Positions 34,901 through 42,870 of a stretch of DNA of 64,000 nt are shown here, piece after piece (position 1 is the stretch's first letter; every line of letters starts with the position of its first letter). The DNA lies in contig CAJTME010000012.1 in assembly GCA_910577315.1 (NCBI GenBank), positions 42,398 to 106,397 of the forward strand. The letters are read 5' to 3'. A program made the translations under genes and the position numbers. Below the pieces are notes generated by a model that had not been told where the DNA came from, ran no database searches, and saw nothing but the letters and a program-made list of their open reading frames with translations. The DNA comes from an uncultured Muribaculaceae bacterium (GTDB taxonomy: Bacteria > Bacteroidota > Bacteroidia > Bacteroidales > Muribaculaceae).

Positions 34901-37021
34901 ATGATATATAAAAGCTTGTCTGCTATGGCTCTCGCCATAGCGGGCGTGAGCTTTGCCTTTACGGAAGCTCATGCCGCCAATATCAGTTCTCCTTCCGGGG
35001 CAATAGTCCTGAATGCAGAGGTCATAGACAGTGTGCCGGTTTATTCGGTCACCTATAATGGCAAGCCGGTGATATTGCCGTCGAAACTCGGGCTTGAACT
35101 TGCCGACGGCCCCGACATGATGGACGGCTTCTGCCAGACCGCCGTCGAAACATCGTCGTTCGATGAGACATGGTCGCCGGTGTGGGGTGAGAACAAGGAC
35201 ATACGCAACAATTACAACGAACTGCTGGTCAAGCTTGACCAGCCCCGATGCTACCGCAAGATGAACCTAAGGTTCCGCGTTTATGACGACGGCATCGGTT
35301 TCCGCTATGAGTTCCCTCAGGATGGGGTGCTGACCTACTTCATAATCAAGGAAGAACATTCCCAGTTTGCAATGGCGGGCGACCATACGGCCTGGTGGGT
35401 CGCAGGCGACTATGACACCCAGGAATATGATTTCACCGAGTGCCGCCTGTCGGAAATCCGCGACAAGATGGCCGAGGCGATATGCAGCAATGCCTCGCAG
35501 ACACTGTTCTCGCCCACCGGTGTGCAGACGTCATTGCAGATGAAGACCGCCGACGGCCTGTATATCAATATCCACGAGGCGGCTCTGGTCGACTATTCGT
35601 GCATGCACCTCAACCTTGACGACAAAAACCTGGTGTTCGAGTCGTGGCTGACTCCCGATGCCCAGGGCAACAAAGGCCACCTTCAGACTCCGTGCCATTC
35701 TCCGTGGCGCGCGGTGATTGTTAGCGACGATGCCCGCGACATGCTGGCGTCAAACCTCATCCTCAATCTCAATGACCCCTGTGCATATGACGACACCTCG
35801 TGGATCAAGCCGGTCAAATATGTCGGCGTATGGTGGGAAATGATTGCCGGTCCGAAGGAATGGAGCTATACCAACGCTCCGTCGGTGAAAATCAACGACC
35901 TGGACTATACGTCGGTTGAATGTCACGGCAAACATTCGGCTAACAATGAAAACGTGAAGAAATACATTGACTTTGCCGCAGAGCATGGTTTCGACCAGGT
36001 GCTGGTCGAGGGATGGAACGTAGGCTGGGAAGACTGGTTCGGCCATTCAAAGGACCATGTGTTCGATTTCCAGACACCTTATCCCGACTTTGACATAGCC
36101 ATGCTGAACGAGTATGCCAATTCAAAGGGTGTCAAGCTGATGATGCATCATGAGACTTCCGGCTCGGTGCGCAACTACGAGCGCCATATGGAGGCTGCAT
36201 ACAGCCTTATGGAGAAGTATGGATATAATTCGGTTAAAAGCGGTTATGTGGGCAACATGATTCCGCGTGGCGAGCATCACTATGGCCAGTGGCTCAACAA
36301 CCACTACCTCTATGCCGTGACCGAGGCGGCCAAGCATCACATCATGGTCAATGCCCATGAAGCCGTGCGCCCCACGGGTCTTTGCCGCACTTATCCGAAC
36401 CTTATCGGCAATGAGAGTGCGAGGGGAACGGAATATGAGGCTTTCGCCGGCAATAAGCCGTTCCACACCACGGTGCTGCCGTTCACGCGCCTGCAGGGTG
36501 GCCCGATGGATTATACCCCGGGCATCTTCGAGATGGACATGAAAACCGTAAATCCCGACGGCAACGGGCATGTGAACAGCACCCTGGTGCGCCAGCTTGC
36601 CCTGTATGTGACGATGTACAGCCCCCTGCAGATGGCTGCCGATGTCCCCGAGGTGTATAACCGATATATGGATGCCTTCCAATTCATCAAGGACGTTGCC
36701 GTTGACTGGGATGAAAGCAAATATCTTGAGGCCGAGCCCGGACGCTATATCGTGGCTGCCCGAAAGGCCAAGGGAAAGGACGACTGGTATGTCGGATGCA
36801 CTGCGAATGAGGATGGACATGAATCAAGCCTGAAACTTGACTTCCTTGACGATGGCCGCAAGTATGAGGCCACAATATATGCGGACGCAGATGACGCCCA
36901 CTACCTCACCAATCCTCAATCTTATAAAATCAGCAAGAAAAAAGTGTCGTCCAAATCAGTCCTGAACCTTAAGGCTGCTCCCGGCGGCGGATATGCAATA
37001 TCGATTAAACCAATTAACTAA
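34901..37021 (+). CDS. GH97 alpha-glucosidase (SusB-like, inverting type)
   Basis: The 706-residue exported enzyme has a signal peptide ending near AHAA (residue 26), an N-terminal beta-sandwich, a TIM barrel (about 300-590) and a C-terminal beta domain, as in SusB. The catalytic and calcium glutamates of inverting GH97 can be placed by spacing: MMHHETSG (Glu 418), VNAHEAVRP (Glu 487), NESARGTE (Glu 505 and Glu 511). The intervals of 69, 18 and 6 residues match those of SusB Glu439, 508, 526 and 532 as I recall them. This argues for an inverting alpha-glucosidase rather than the retaining alpha-galactosidase branch. It probably acts in the periplasm on imported oligosaccharides, releasing glucose. 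Confidence 0.95.
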   Translation: MIYKSLSAMALAIAGVSFAFTEAHAANISSPSGAIVLNAEVIDSVPVYSVTYNGKPVILPSKLGLELADGPDMMDGFCQTAVETSSFDETWSPVWGENKDIRNNYNELLVKLDQPRCYRKMNLRFRVYDDGIGFRYEFPQDGVLTYFIIKEEHSQFAMAGDHTAWWVAGDYDTQEYDFTECRLSEIRDKMAEAICSNASQTLFSPTGVQTSLQMKTADGLYINIHEAALVDYSCMHLNLDDKNLVFESWLTPDAQGNKGHLQTPCHSPWRAVIVSDDARDMLASNLILNLNDPCAYDDTSWIKPVKYVGVWWEMIAGPKEWSYTNAPSVKINDLDYTSVECHGKHSANNENVKKYIDFAAEHGFDQVLVEGWNVGWEDWFGHSKDHVFDFQTPYPDFDIAMLNEYANSKGVKLMMHHETSGSVRNYERHMEAAYSLMEKYGYNSVKSGYVGNMIPRGEHHYGQWLNNHYLYAVTEAAKHHIMVNAHEAVRPTGLCRTYPNLIGNESARGTEYEAFAGNKPFHTTVLPFTRLQGGPMDYTPGIFEMDMKTVNPDGNGHVNSTLVRQLALYVTMYSPLQMAADVPEVYNRYMDAFQFIKDVAVDWDESKYLEAEPGRYIVAARKAKGKDDWYVGCTANEDGHESSLKLDFLDDGRKYEATIYADADDAHYLTNPQSYKISKKKVSSKSVLNLKAAPGGGYAISIKPIN

Positions 37022-37033
37022 ATATAAATAAGT

Positions 37034-37960
37034 ATGAATGCAATTTTTAAATGTGCGTTGGCCGTGGTGGCTCTCTCCGGTGCTATGACCGCAAGCGCTG
37101 ATGACAAGGGCTGTCTGTATGTAATCGGGGGCGCCACTTCCTATGGCTGGAATCTCGACGATGCCCAGGCCCTCCTCTCGACCGATGAGAATCCGTCAGT
37201 ATTTTCCGGCACCATCTATCTCAAGGGCGGAACTGACAACACTTTCAAATTCATGGAGAACCCTGAATGGGGCGGCACCGAATATGGTGTGGCTGTTGAT
37301 GCGGCTTCTACGGTTGTCAGCGGTGATTTCACACTTGCCAGCGGCTCGCTTGACAACGGCTACAAGCAGGCATCGGTGGCCGCTGACGGAAACTATCTCA
37401 TCGTTGTCGATACCGAGAGCCTTGAAGCCAGCATCACTCTGTCTGACTATCAGGCCACCGAAATAAAGTACTGCGAGCTCTACCTGGTGGGCAATGCCAC
37501 TCCGGGCGGATGGAATATCGCAGACGCAACGCCCCTGCGCCAGGTGGCTGGCTCGCCCTATGAATATAAGTCGGACGTTGCCCTGGTGGCAATGGAAAAT
37601 GAATCGGCCGCGTCGTTCAAAATCGCAACCGCCCTGCGCGGCGCCAGCAGCTGGGACGCGAAGTATTTCATGTTCCGTGATGTCGAGGATGCCGGCAAGG
37701 TTTCGACCGATGCCACTGACGACCGCCAGTGGAGCGTGCCGGAAGATGGAAACTACACGGTGTGCGTGAACACCGTGGCCAATACAATTTCCATCGTGAA
37801 GAGCACCGGCAGCACAACCTCGGTTGATGCAGTTGTGACGCCGCTTGACGGACCGGCCGACGGCTACTATGACCTTCATGGATGCAAAGTGGACCGCCCT
37901 GCCAACGGGGTATTCATAGAAGTACGCGGAACAGAAGTCCGCAAGGTAATCCTGAAATAA
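37034..37960 (+). CDS. Secreted two-module SusE/F-like binding protein with C-terminal sorting-like tail
   Basis: The 308-residue protein has a signal peptide (residues 1-22, ending ASA) without a lipobox. It contains two modules related to those of the five-module lipoprotein upstream: CLYVIGGATSYGWNLDD (about 27) and LYLVGNATPGGWNIAD (about 154). The C-terminus YYDLHGCKVDRPANGVFIEV followed by RGTEVRKVILK resembles the tails of the proteins at 2903 and 16012. It is the last gene of the utilisation operon, 12 bases after the GH97 gene, and is followed by a strong terminator. Inferred role: glucan binding outside or at the surface, perhaps released. No catalytic motif is present. Confidence 0.85.
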   Translation: MNAIFKCALAVVALSGAMTASADDKGCLYVIGGATSYGWNLDDAQALLSTDENPSVFSGTIYLKGGTDNTFKFMENPEWGGTEYGVAVDAASTVVSGDFTLASGSLDNGYKQASVAADGNYLIVVDTESLEASITLSDYQATEIKYCELYLVGNATPGGWNIADATPLRQVAGSPYEYKSDVALVAMENESAASFKIATALRGASSWDAKYFMFRDVEDAGKVSTDATDDRQWSVPEDGNYTVCVNTVANTISIVKSTGSTTSVDAVVTPLDGPADGYYDLHGCKVDRPANGVFIEVRGTEVRKVILK

Positions 37961-38012
37961 CGCCGTAAAGCAAATGTTGCTTTGGCTCAGTAGGTGAAAT
38001 AGATTGGTTGAC

Positions 38013-38045
38013 CGAGGGAGCTTCCTGCCGCAGGGAGCTCCCTCG
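38013..38045 (+). terminator. Terminator of the polysaccharide utilisation operon
   Basis: CGAGGGAGCT...AGCTCCCTCG forms a long stem with one internal mismatch, followed by TGTTATTTTG. Confidence 0.85.
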
Positions 38046-38174
38046 TGTTATTTTGGGGAGAATGTTTGTGGCCGTCGGGAGATCATGCTGTACATGTCGG
38101 TGTGACAATATCTTATATTGCGTTTGAAAAAAGAGAAGTTTTCGTATAAGCTGCCGGTTTCAAATAAAAATGAG

Positions 38175-38182
38175 TACCTTTG
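38175..38182 (+). promoter_or_regulatory. Candidate -7 element upstream of the DUF1016 fragment
   Basis: TACCTTTG, 40 bases before the GTG at 38223; it fits TAnnTTTG. It suggests the fragment derives from a once-expressed gene. Confidence 0.45.
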
Positions 38183-38222
38183 CGGCAGCATGCCACGACC
38201 AACCGCTTCACTCCGATAAATC

Positions 38223-38516
38223 GTGAGCAAACTTATAAAAACAGATGCCGACTACTCCCGGTGGATACAGGTGTTGAAAGGCCGATACAGATGCGCCCAA
38301 ATAAAGGCTGCAACCCGCGTTAACCAAGAGTTGCTACGCTTCTATTGGTCGGTTGGGCGTGACATTGTTGCTCGTGACGCTGAAAACAAATACGGTTCCG
38401 GATTTTATAAAAATCTCAGTCAGGATCTGAAAGATGCCTTGCCTGAATCCGATGGTTTCTCCAGGCAGGACCTTCCAAAAGTCGGCGGTTCTGCAATGAT
38501 TGTCAGATTGTTGTGA
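38223..38516 (+). pseudogene. Truncated DUF1016/YhcG N-terminal fragment
   Basis: The 97-codon frame begins with GTG and gives a typical DUF1016 N-terminus (YSRWIQVLKGRYRCAQIKAA, then ELLRFYWSVGRDI and YGSGFYKNLSQDLKDALP). After GFSRQDL the expected sequence is lost and the frame ends 13 codons later. The PDDEXK nuclease half is missing altogether. The end overlaps the end of the convergent metallo-beta-lactamase-fold gene by 14 bases, so a deletion or insertion event probably joined them. It is a different family member from the intact gene at 11172-12317. A free-standing small protein is possible but less likely. Confidence 0.75.
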
Positions 38517-39345
38517 TGTGTGGGGCGATTTCAGGATCGTGGCAGGCAAAGGAGTCTATGCAGTCGGTGCTTTCGCTGACAGATTTTATCCATTCAAGAG
38601 ATTTCAAAGCAGACTTTTTATCCTCACATATTCCGGGCAGAATCAGCTCTTTCCATGAACGTGTGGCATAGCCTCCGTCAGAGAAATACATTGCCCGCTT
38701 TCCGTTGTTGCTCACAAGTGTTGCAAAAAGTCCTTTGCTGTGGCCGGGAATATGTACAAGCTGCACTGTGCCGTCGCCAAGCAGGTCGTAAGATTCGCCT
38801 ACCGGGCCCAGGTCGCTCTTTGTGTATTGAAACCCCGTGATACCGGTATTTTTCCAAAGCGAAGGGGTGTAGCGCGTGTGTGACTCCAACCATGCCGAGG
38901 CACTTGCAATCTCATCTTCCGAGGTCATGATATGCTTGGCTCCAACCAGTTCGCGCAGTCCGCCGACATGGTCGCAGTCAAGATGCGACAGGACAACAAA
39001 ATCCAAATCTTCCGGTCTCACGCCCATGCGTGCAAGTTGCTCGGACGCGGTCATCCCTTTCTCCACATATCCTTCGCTGACACGCACGAGCATTCGCCCC
39101 AGCTGCGTAGCCTGAGCTTTGTTGTCGAGTACACCGGCGGGCGACATCATACGGTTCCAACCTGTGTCAACGAGTATTTTTGCCTTTGGATGTTCGATAT
39201 AGACGCATGTTACAGGAAGCCATATTTTATCTTTCTTTGGGAGAAACAGTCCGGAAGCCTTGATGATGTTGCCATCACCAAAAGGAAGCGACGGTGAGAC
39301 GCGAACCCGCCCGCAGTGCATCATATGTATCTTTATGCAACTCAT
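38503..39345 (-). CDS. Metallo-beta-lactamase-fold hydrolase (AHL-lactonase-like family)
   Basis: The 280-residue cytosolic protein, from the ATG at 39343-39345 (an in-frame GTG three codons earlier is the alternative), shows the MBL-fold metal motif as LSHLDCDHVGG, then HIPGHSKGLFATL and YFSDGGYATRSW. The first motif is HxDxDH rather than HxHxDH, a variant seen in part of this superfamily. The N-terminal layout (GDGNIIKASGLFLP and ILVDTGWN) resembles the N-acyl homoserine lactonase-like group, but many members act on other esters or lactones. It is the third gene of the MATE-flavodoxin-MBL operon. GC content is lower than in the surrounding core genes, in line with acquisition. Confidence 0.87.
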   Translation of the reverse strand: MSCIKIHMMHCGRVRVSPSLPFGDGNIIKASGLFLPKKDKIWLPVTCVYIEHPKAKILVDTGWNRMMSPAGVLDNKAQATQLGRMLVRVSEGYVEKGMTASEQLARMGVRPEDLDFVVLSHLDCDHVGGLRELVGAKHIMTSEDEIASASAWLESHTRYTPSLWKNTGITGFQYTKSDLGPVGESYDLLGDGTVQLVHIPGHSKGLFATLVSNNGKRAMYFSDGGYATRSWKELILPGICEDKKSALKSLEWIKSVSESTDCIDSFACHDPEIAPHITTI

Positions 39346-39350
39346 ACCTC

Positions 39351-40016
39351 TCACTTTTTAAGAAGTTTCTCCGCACATTTTGCTCCGGCATCAAATGCAG
39401 CCTTTAAGTCAAGGCTGAAATGTGTGTCACGGTAATTGCGCTTGTCAACTTCGTCAAAGTATTCTGATTCATACTTTGAATAGTCAGTGAATTGATAAGT
39501 GTTATATGCAGTAACTCTTTCCACTTTGCATTTGTAGGCCCAGCCGATTGTGGTTTCCATTTCATCGCAGCGCGACAGATAGTTGTGTGCCTCCACAAAA
39601 TCCTCAGGAGCGTTCATGGTGTACAACATTGTGAACTCCACGGGATTTTCAACCATATTGCGTGGTGGGTTGCCGTAGGTCATGACTGAGAATATCATTC
39701 TCTCCAACAGACATTTTGTATATGCGTTTATGTCGCCGAAATAAATTGGAGCAGCGATTGCCACGGCATCGGCATGGCGGATGCCGGCAAGAATGTCGTG
39801 GATTCCGTCATTTATAGGACAAGTGCCAAAGAACTTACCATCTTTCAATTTACAGGCAAAGCAACTTCTGCACCCTGTGAAAGTGAGGTCATAGAGATTG
39901 ACGGCTTTAATATCGGCATCGTTACATACTGATTTAACCCCGTCAACCCAGCTGAGAAGCATCCGGTCAGAATTCCACCCTTTGCGTGGACTGCCATTGA
40001 TGGCGATTATCTTCAT
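39351..40016 (-). CDS. Flavodoxin-like NAD(P)H-dependent FMN oxidoreductase
   Basis: The 221-residue cytosolic protein has the flavodoxin-fold FMN loop INGSPRKGWNSD at the N-terminus, a cysteine cluster GCRSCFACK with a further Cys in GTCPIND, and the second flavin loop APIYFGDINAYTKCLLER. The cysteines recall iron-sulfur flavoproteins or the widespread flavodoxin-family oxidoreductases of anaerobes. The electron donor and substrate are unknown. It lies 47 bases after the MATE gene and 5 before the MBL-fold gene on the same strand, so the three probably form one transcript from 41590. A role in detoxification together with the exporter is a reasonable guess, not shown. Confidence 0.88.
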   Translation of the reverse strand: MKIIAINGSPRKGWNSDRMLLSWVDGVKSVCNDADIKAVNLYDLTFTGCRSCFACKLKDGKFFGTCPINDGIHDILAGIRHADAVAIAAPIYFGDINAYTKCLLERMIFSVMTYGNPPRNMVENPVEFTMLYTMNAPEDFVEAHNYLSRCDEMETTIGWAYKCKVERVTAYNTYQFTDYSKYESEYFDEVDKRNYRDTHFSLDLKAAFDAGAKCAEKLLKK

Positions 40017-40063
40017 AATTTATTCGATTTATTTATGGATAACATATGACAATCGCCGATGGT

Positions 40064-41446
40064 TTATGCCTCTGCGGCTTTGCGCTTGTGCTGATTGGCT
40101 GCAAAGTCGATGGCGATGACAATCAGCGTGAGCAACTCTGATGCGGGAATGGCGAGCCACATACCCGAAGTGCCGATCAGATGAGGGAGCGTCAGGAACA
40201 GCGGCACTATGAAAATGATACCTCGCAAGAGGGTGAAAACTGTTGCCCTCGTGGATTGCTCAAGGCTTTGGTAAAACCCTATCATGGCTATGTTCAAGGC
40301 GAAGAACAGGCCGCACAGCGCAAACTTGGGAAGCCCCTCGCAAGCGATGCCAAACGCTCCGGAATCCGGCAAAAGGAACATCATGACAATGGGCTTCGCT
40401 CCAAAGGCGACAATGGCGGTGACGATAATGCCACAGATTGCGGCAGCTATAAGCGAAGTATTGAGCGATTTGGATACACGGCTCATATTGCCGGCTCCGT
40501 AATTATAGCTGAGTATGGGTTGTGCAGACTGCGCCACCGCATTGCTCATGGAGAAGATTACCGGGAAAAGGTAGCAGGCTATGCTGAAAGCCGCCACGCC
40601 ATTCTCGCCCAACGCACCGATAAACACATAGTTGCCCGTAAGCATCATCACCGACATGGCAATCTCGGTAAGGAATGTGGCAAAGCCAATCTTTGCCATA
40701 TACCAGGCGTTTCTCAGCGTGAGCAGCAGGCTTGTCAACGACATCTTCAATCGATGGAATTTCATAGTGTTGGAATAGCACAAGAAATAAACGAGCACCA
40801 TGATTCCGCCAAGGCCACAGCTTACCGACGTGGCAATCGCAGCCCCTGCCACTCCCATCTGCATGGGAAAGACAAGAATATAGTCTAATGCTATGTTGAA
40901 AGTGGCCGCCACGATGTTGCACCACATGGCATATCGTGGCGAGCCATCGAGGCGCACGAGCATCATGCCTACGCACTCTATCAGCAGGAACACCATGCCT
41001 GGAAGCAGCCACAGCAAATAACTTATGGTGTCCGGCAGCAACACATCACTACTGCCAAGCATCCTCACTACACTTTCAGGCGCAACCAAGCAGGGGATAG
41101 AAATAATCACAACTATGGCAACGCCTGCAAGGAAGGCCTGGGTGCTTATGATATTGGCTGCCTTTATCTCGCCATTGGCGAGACGAATACTGGCTATCAC
41201 TGACGAACCGATGCCAAACATCAGTCCAAGGCCGGTCACTACCATAAAGAGAGGTGCCACGATGTTGACGGCGGCGATGCCGTTGGCTCCCACACCATGC
41301 CCGACGAATACACCGTCGATAATGGTAAGGAGAGCATTGAAAACTATTCCGATCAGAGTCGGAAAGAACAGTTGGCTGAACAACTTCGGAATCCTTTCAT
41401 TTCCGAAGTCGAGGCTGTCGCGGTCAAGATGTCTTTCTTTTTTCAT
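40064..41446 (-). CDS. MATE-family multidrug/Na+-driven efflux transporter
   Basis: The 460-residue inner-membrane protein has about 12 hydrophobic segments and the two-fold MATE layout. Characteristic segments are LFFPTLIGIVFNALLTIIDG with FVGHGVGANGIAAVNI, and in the second half NAVAQSAQPILSYNYGAG. MATE proteins export cationic drugs and toxic metabolites using Na+ or H+ gradients. It is the first gene of the operon with the flavodoxin-like and MBL-fold genes and has a near-perfect promoter upstream. The C-terminus is short and charged. Composition is AT-richer than the core genes. Confidence 0.94.
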   Translation of the reverse strand: MKKERHLDRDSLDFGNERIPKLFSQLFFPTLIGIVFNALLTIIDGVFVGHGVGANGIAAVNIVAPLFMVVTGLGLMFGIGSSVIASIRLANGEIKAANIISTQAFLAGVAIVVIISIPCLVAPESVVRMLGSSDVLLPDTISYLLWLLPGMVFLLIECVGMMLVRLDGSPRYAMWCNIVAATFNIALDYILVFPMQMGVAGAAIATSVSCGLGGIMVLVYFLCYSNTMKFHRLKMSLTSLLLTLRNAWYMAKIGFATFLTEIAMSVMMLTGNYVFIGALGENGVAAFSIACYLFPVIFSMSNAVAQSAQPILSYNYGAGNMSRVSKSLNTSLIAAAICGIIVTAIVAFGAKPIVMMFLLPDSGAFGIACEGLPKFALCGLFFALNIAMIGFYQSLEQSTRATVFTLLRGIIFIVPLFLTLPHLIGTSGMWLAIPASELLTLIVIAIDFAANQHKRKAAEA

Positions 41447-41559
41447 AACGTGTCATAAAAAACGGATAAGATGAATGGTTTTACCCAGTCATCTTATCCG
41501 GCATTATTCCCTTTGCCCTCCGATGAGGATTACAAAACTCTATGGTATTTAGTCGGCTA

Positions 41560-41590
41560 CAAAGGTACGAAATCTATTTCACATTACAAA
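41560..41590 (-). promoter_or_regulatory. Promoter of the MATE-flavodoxin-MBL operon
   Basis: On the minus strand TTTG (41587-41590), exactly 19 bases, then TACCTTTG (41560-41567): a full match to TTTG-N19-TAnnTTTG. The leader of about 110 bases carries a short CATCTTATCC/GGATAAGATG inverted repeat (about 41464-41500). Confidence 0.8.
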
Positions 41591-41730
41591 ACCGGCTTCC
41601 GTCTCAAATAAATCCAGTTCGCTGACCCCAAATAGGAGCGAAAGTAAAGGTGGGTTCAAGTGCATCCTTCTTGCACACCCGCAGTTTCAATATTATTTTG
41701 CGCCGATTGGGTAGTGGGGTAAAAAGAAAT
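41591..41730. other. Intergenic stretch without a gene
   Basis: Between the MATE promoter and the tRNA terminator. A short GTGCA...TGCAC stem near 41677-41695 is the only structure seen. Open frames that cross the tRNA here are not credible. Confidence 0.7.
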
Positions 41731-41759
41731 ATTCCTGAAAACCAATGATTTTCAGGAAT
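41731..41759 (-). terminator. Terminator of tRNA-Lys
   Basis: ATTCCTGAAAA and its complement form an 11 bp stem; on the minus strand it is followed by ATTTCTTTTT. Confidence 0.88.
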
Positions 41760-41785
41760 TTTCGTCGGGTTGATAGACCCTTTAG

Positions 41786-41858
41786 TGACCCCGGAGAGGC
41801 TCGAACTCTCGACCCACTGATTAAGAGTCAGTTGCTCTACCAACTGAGCTACGGAGTC
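41786..41858 (-). tRNA. tRNA-Lys (anticodon CTT)
   Basis: The minus strand folds as a complete cloverleaf: acceptor GACTCCG/CGGGGTC, D-arm with AGCTCAGTTGGTAGAGC, anticodon arm ACTGA-CTCTTAA-TCAGT (anticodon CTT, lysine AAG codon), and T-arm with GAGAGTTCGAGCCTCTC. The discriminator base is A, and CCA is not encoded. It has its own promoter and terminator. Confidence 0.96.
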
Positions 41859-41893
41859 TTGCATCTGAAAGGCGTTTCTGTCGTTTTGCGGTG

Positions 41894-41924
41894 CAAAGTT
41901 AAGGAGGTTTTTTGAATTGACAAA
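41894..41924 (-). promoter_or_regulatory. Promoter of tRNA-Lys
   Basis: On the minus strand TTTG (41921-41924), 19 bases, then TAACTTTG (41894-41901): a perfect match. About 35 bases separate it from the mature tRNA 5' end. Confidence 0.8.
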
Positions 41925-42066
41925 ATTTTTTGGGAACTTTTTTTGAAAAAATGTTTTTTTCGTGCTTTCGGGGTGGATTTGGGGATGAGGGGTAGGGGAG
42001 TGGCGCGGGGTGCCTGCGGTGCTGCTGAGGGCCGGGCAAATAAAAAGAAATAAAAAGTGTCAAATG

Positions 42067-42098
42067 TTTGGTTTTTAATGGGATAATTCGTAACTTTG
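42067..42098 (+). promoter_or_regulatory. Main promoter of the ribosomal protein operon
   Basis: TTTG (42067-42070), 20 bases, TAACTTTG (42091-42098). The leader to rpsL is about 145 bases and A-rich near its end. The rest of 41925-42066 holds T-rich sequence and no gene. Confidence 0.78.
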
Positions 42099-42245
42099 CA
42101 GCGGAAAAATAGGGTCTGTCCGTCCCTTGAATGGCTGTAATCCTTTGTGGATTAGGGTGTTCGGTGTGCGGTCGGGCGCTTTTTGGACATGAAAACAAAG
42201 TATCAACAGAGATAAGAAACTAAAGAACCAAACCAAAAAACTAAG

Positions 42246-42635
42246 ATGCCTACTATTCAGCAATTAGTAAGAAAAGGACGTGTGGCTCTGGTCGACAAGA
42301 GTAAGTCGCCTGCACTCGACTCCTGCCCGCAGCGTCGCGGCGTGTGTGTCCGTGTGTACACCACCACTCCCAAAAAGCCTAATTCGGCTATGCGTAAAGT
42401 TGCGCGTGTGCGCCTCACCAACGGCAAGGAGGTCAACTCCTACATCCCCGGCGAGGGCCACAACCTTCAGGAGCACTCGATTGTACTTGTGCGTGGCGGT
42501 CGTGTGAAAGACCTCCCCGGCGTGCGTTACCACATCGTGCGCGGCACACTGGACACATCGGGTGTGAAGGACCGCACTCAGCGTCGCTCGAAATACGGAG
42601 CCAAGCGTCCTAAGGCCGGTGCAGCCAAGAAGTAA
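42246..42635 (+). CDS. rpsL: Ribosomal protein uS12
   Basis: The 129-residue decoding-centre protein carries the conserved PTIQQLVRKGR start, KKPNSAMRKVARVRLTNG and IPGEGHNLQEHSIVLVRGGR. The lysines of the KKPNSA and GGRVKDLPGV loops, where streptomycin-resistance changes occur in other bacteria, are wild-type. It is the first gene of the str-S10-spc-alpha cluster. A 235-base gap separates it from rpsG. Confidence 0.98.
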   Translation: MPTIQQLVRKGRVALVDKSKSPALDSCPQRRGVCVRVYTTTPKKPNSAMRKVARVRLTNGKEVNSYIPGEGHNLQEHSIVLVRGGRVKDLPGVRYHIVRGTLDTSGVKDRTQRRSKYGAKRPKAGAAKK

Positions 42636-42763
42636 TCTTTGAGCAATCAAGCCCGAAGGTGAAGTAAAATCTGAAAGCACCGCGAGATTAATTCACAACA
42701 AAAAGTTTTAAACTCGTTTTTGAAATCTTGAAAAGCTGACATAACGGTTGAGTAAGCCTGCAC

Positions 42764-42779
42764 GGCGGAAGAGTCCGCC
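42764..42779 (+). promoter_or_regulatory. Hairpin in the rpsL-rpsG intercistronic region
   Basis: GGCGGA-AGAG-TCCGCC is a perfect stem in the 235-base gap. In other bacteria S7 binds the rpsL-rpsG intercistronic RNA to limit its own synthesis; whether this RNA does so is inference. Confidence 0.4.
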
Positions 42780-42870
42780 ATCGCGAACATTCCCCGAGCA
42801 ACTATTAAAGGCTGAAGTCCCCGACGCAAGCAACCAAGCAATCAAAAACACAATTCGGTAAAAACCTACA

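Noticed and set aside
32775..34901. A 700-codon open frame antisense to the SusE/F-like and GH-D genes
   Set aside because: Mirror of biased codon use in real genes on the plus strand; no signal, motif or promoter supports it.
41604..41864. Open frame running through the tRNA-Lys
   Set aside because: Its N-terminal part is the translation of the tRNA itself, a classic false gene.
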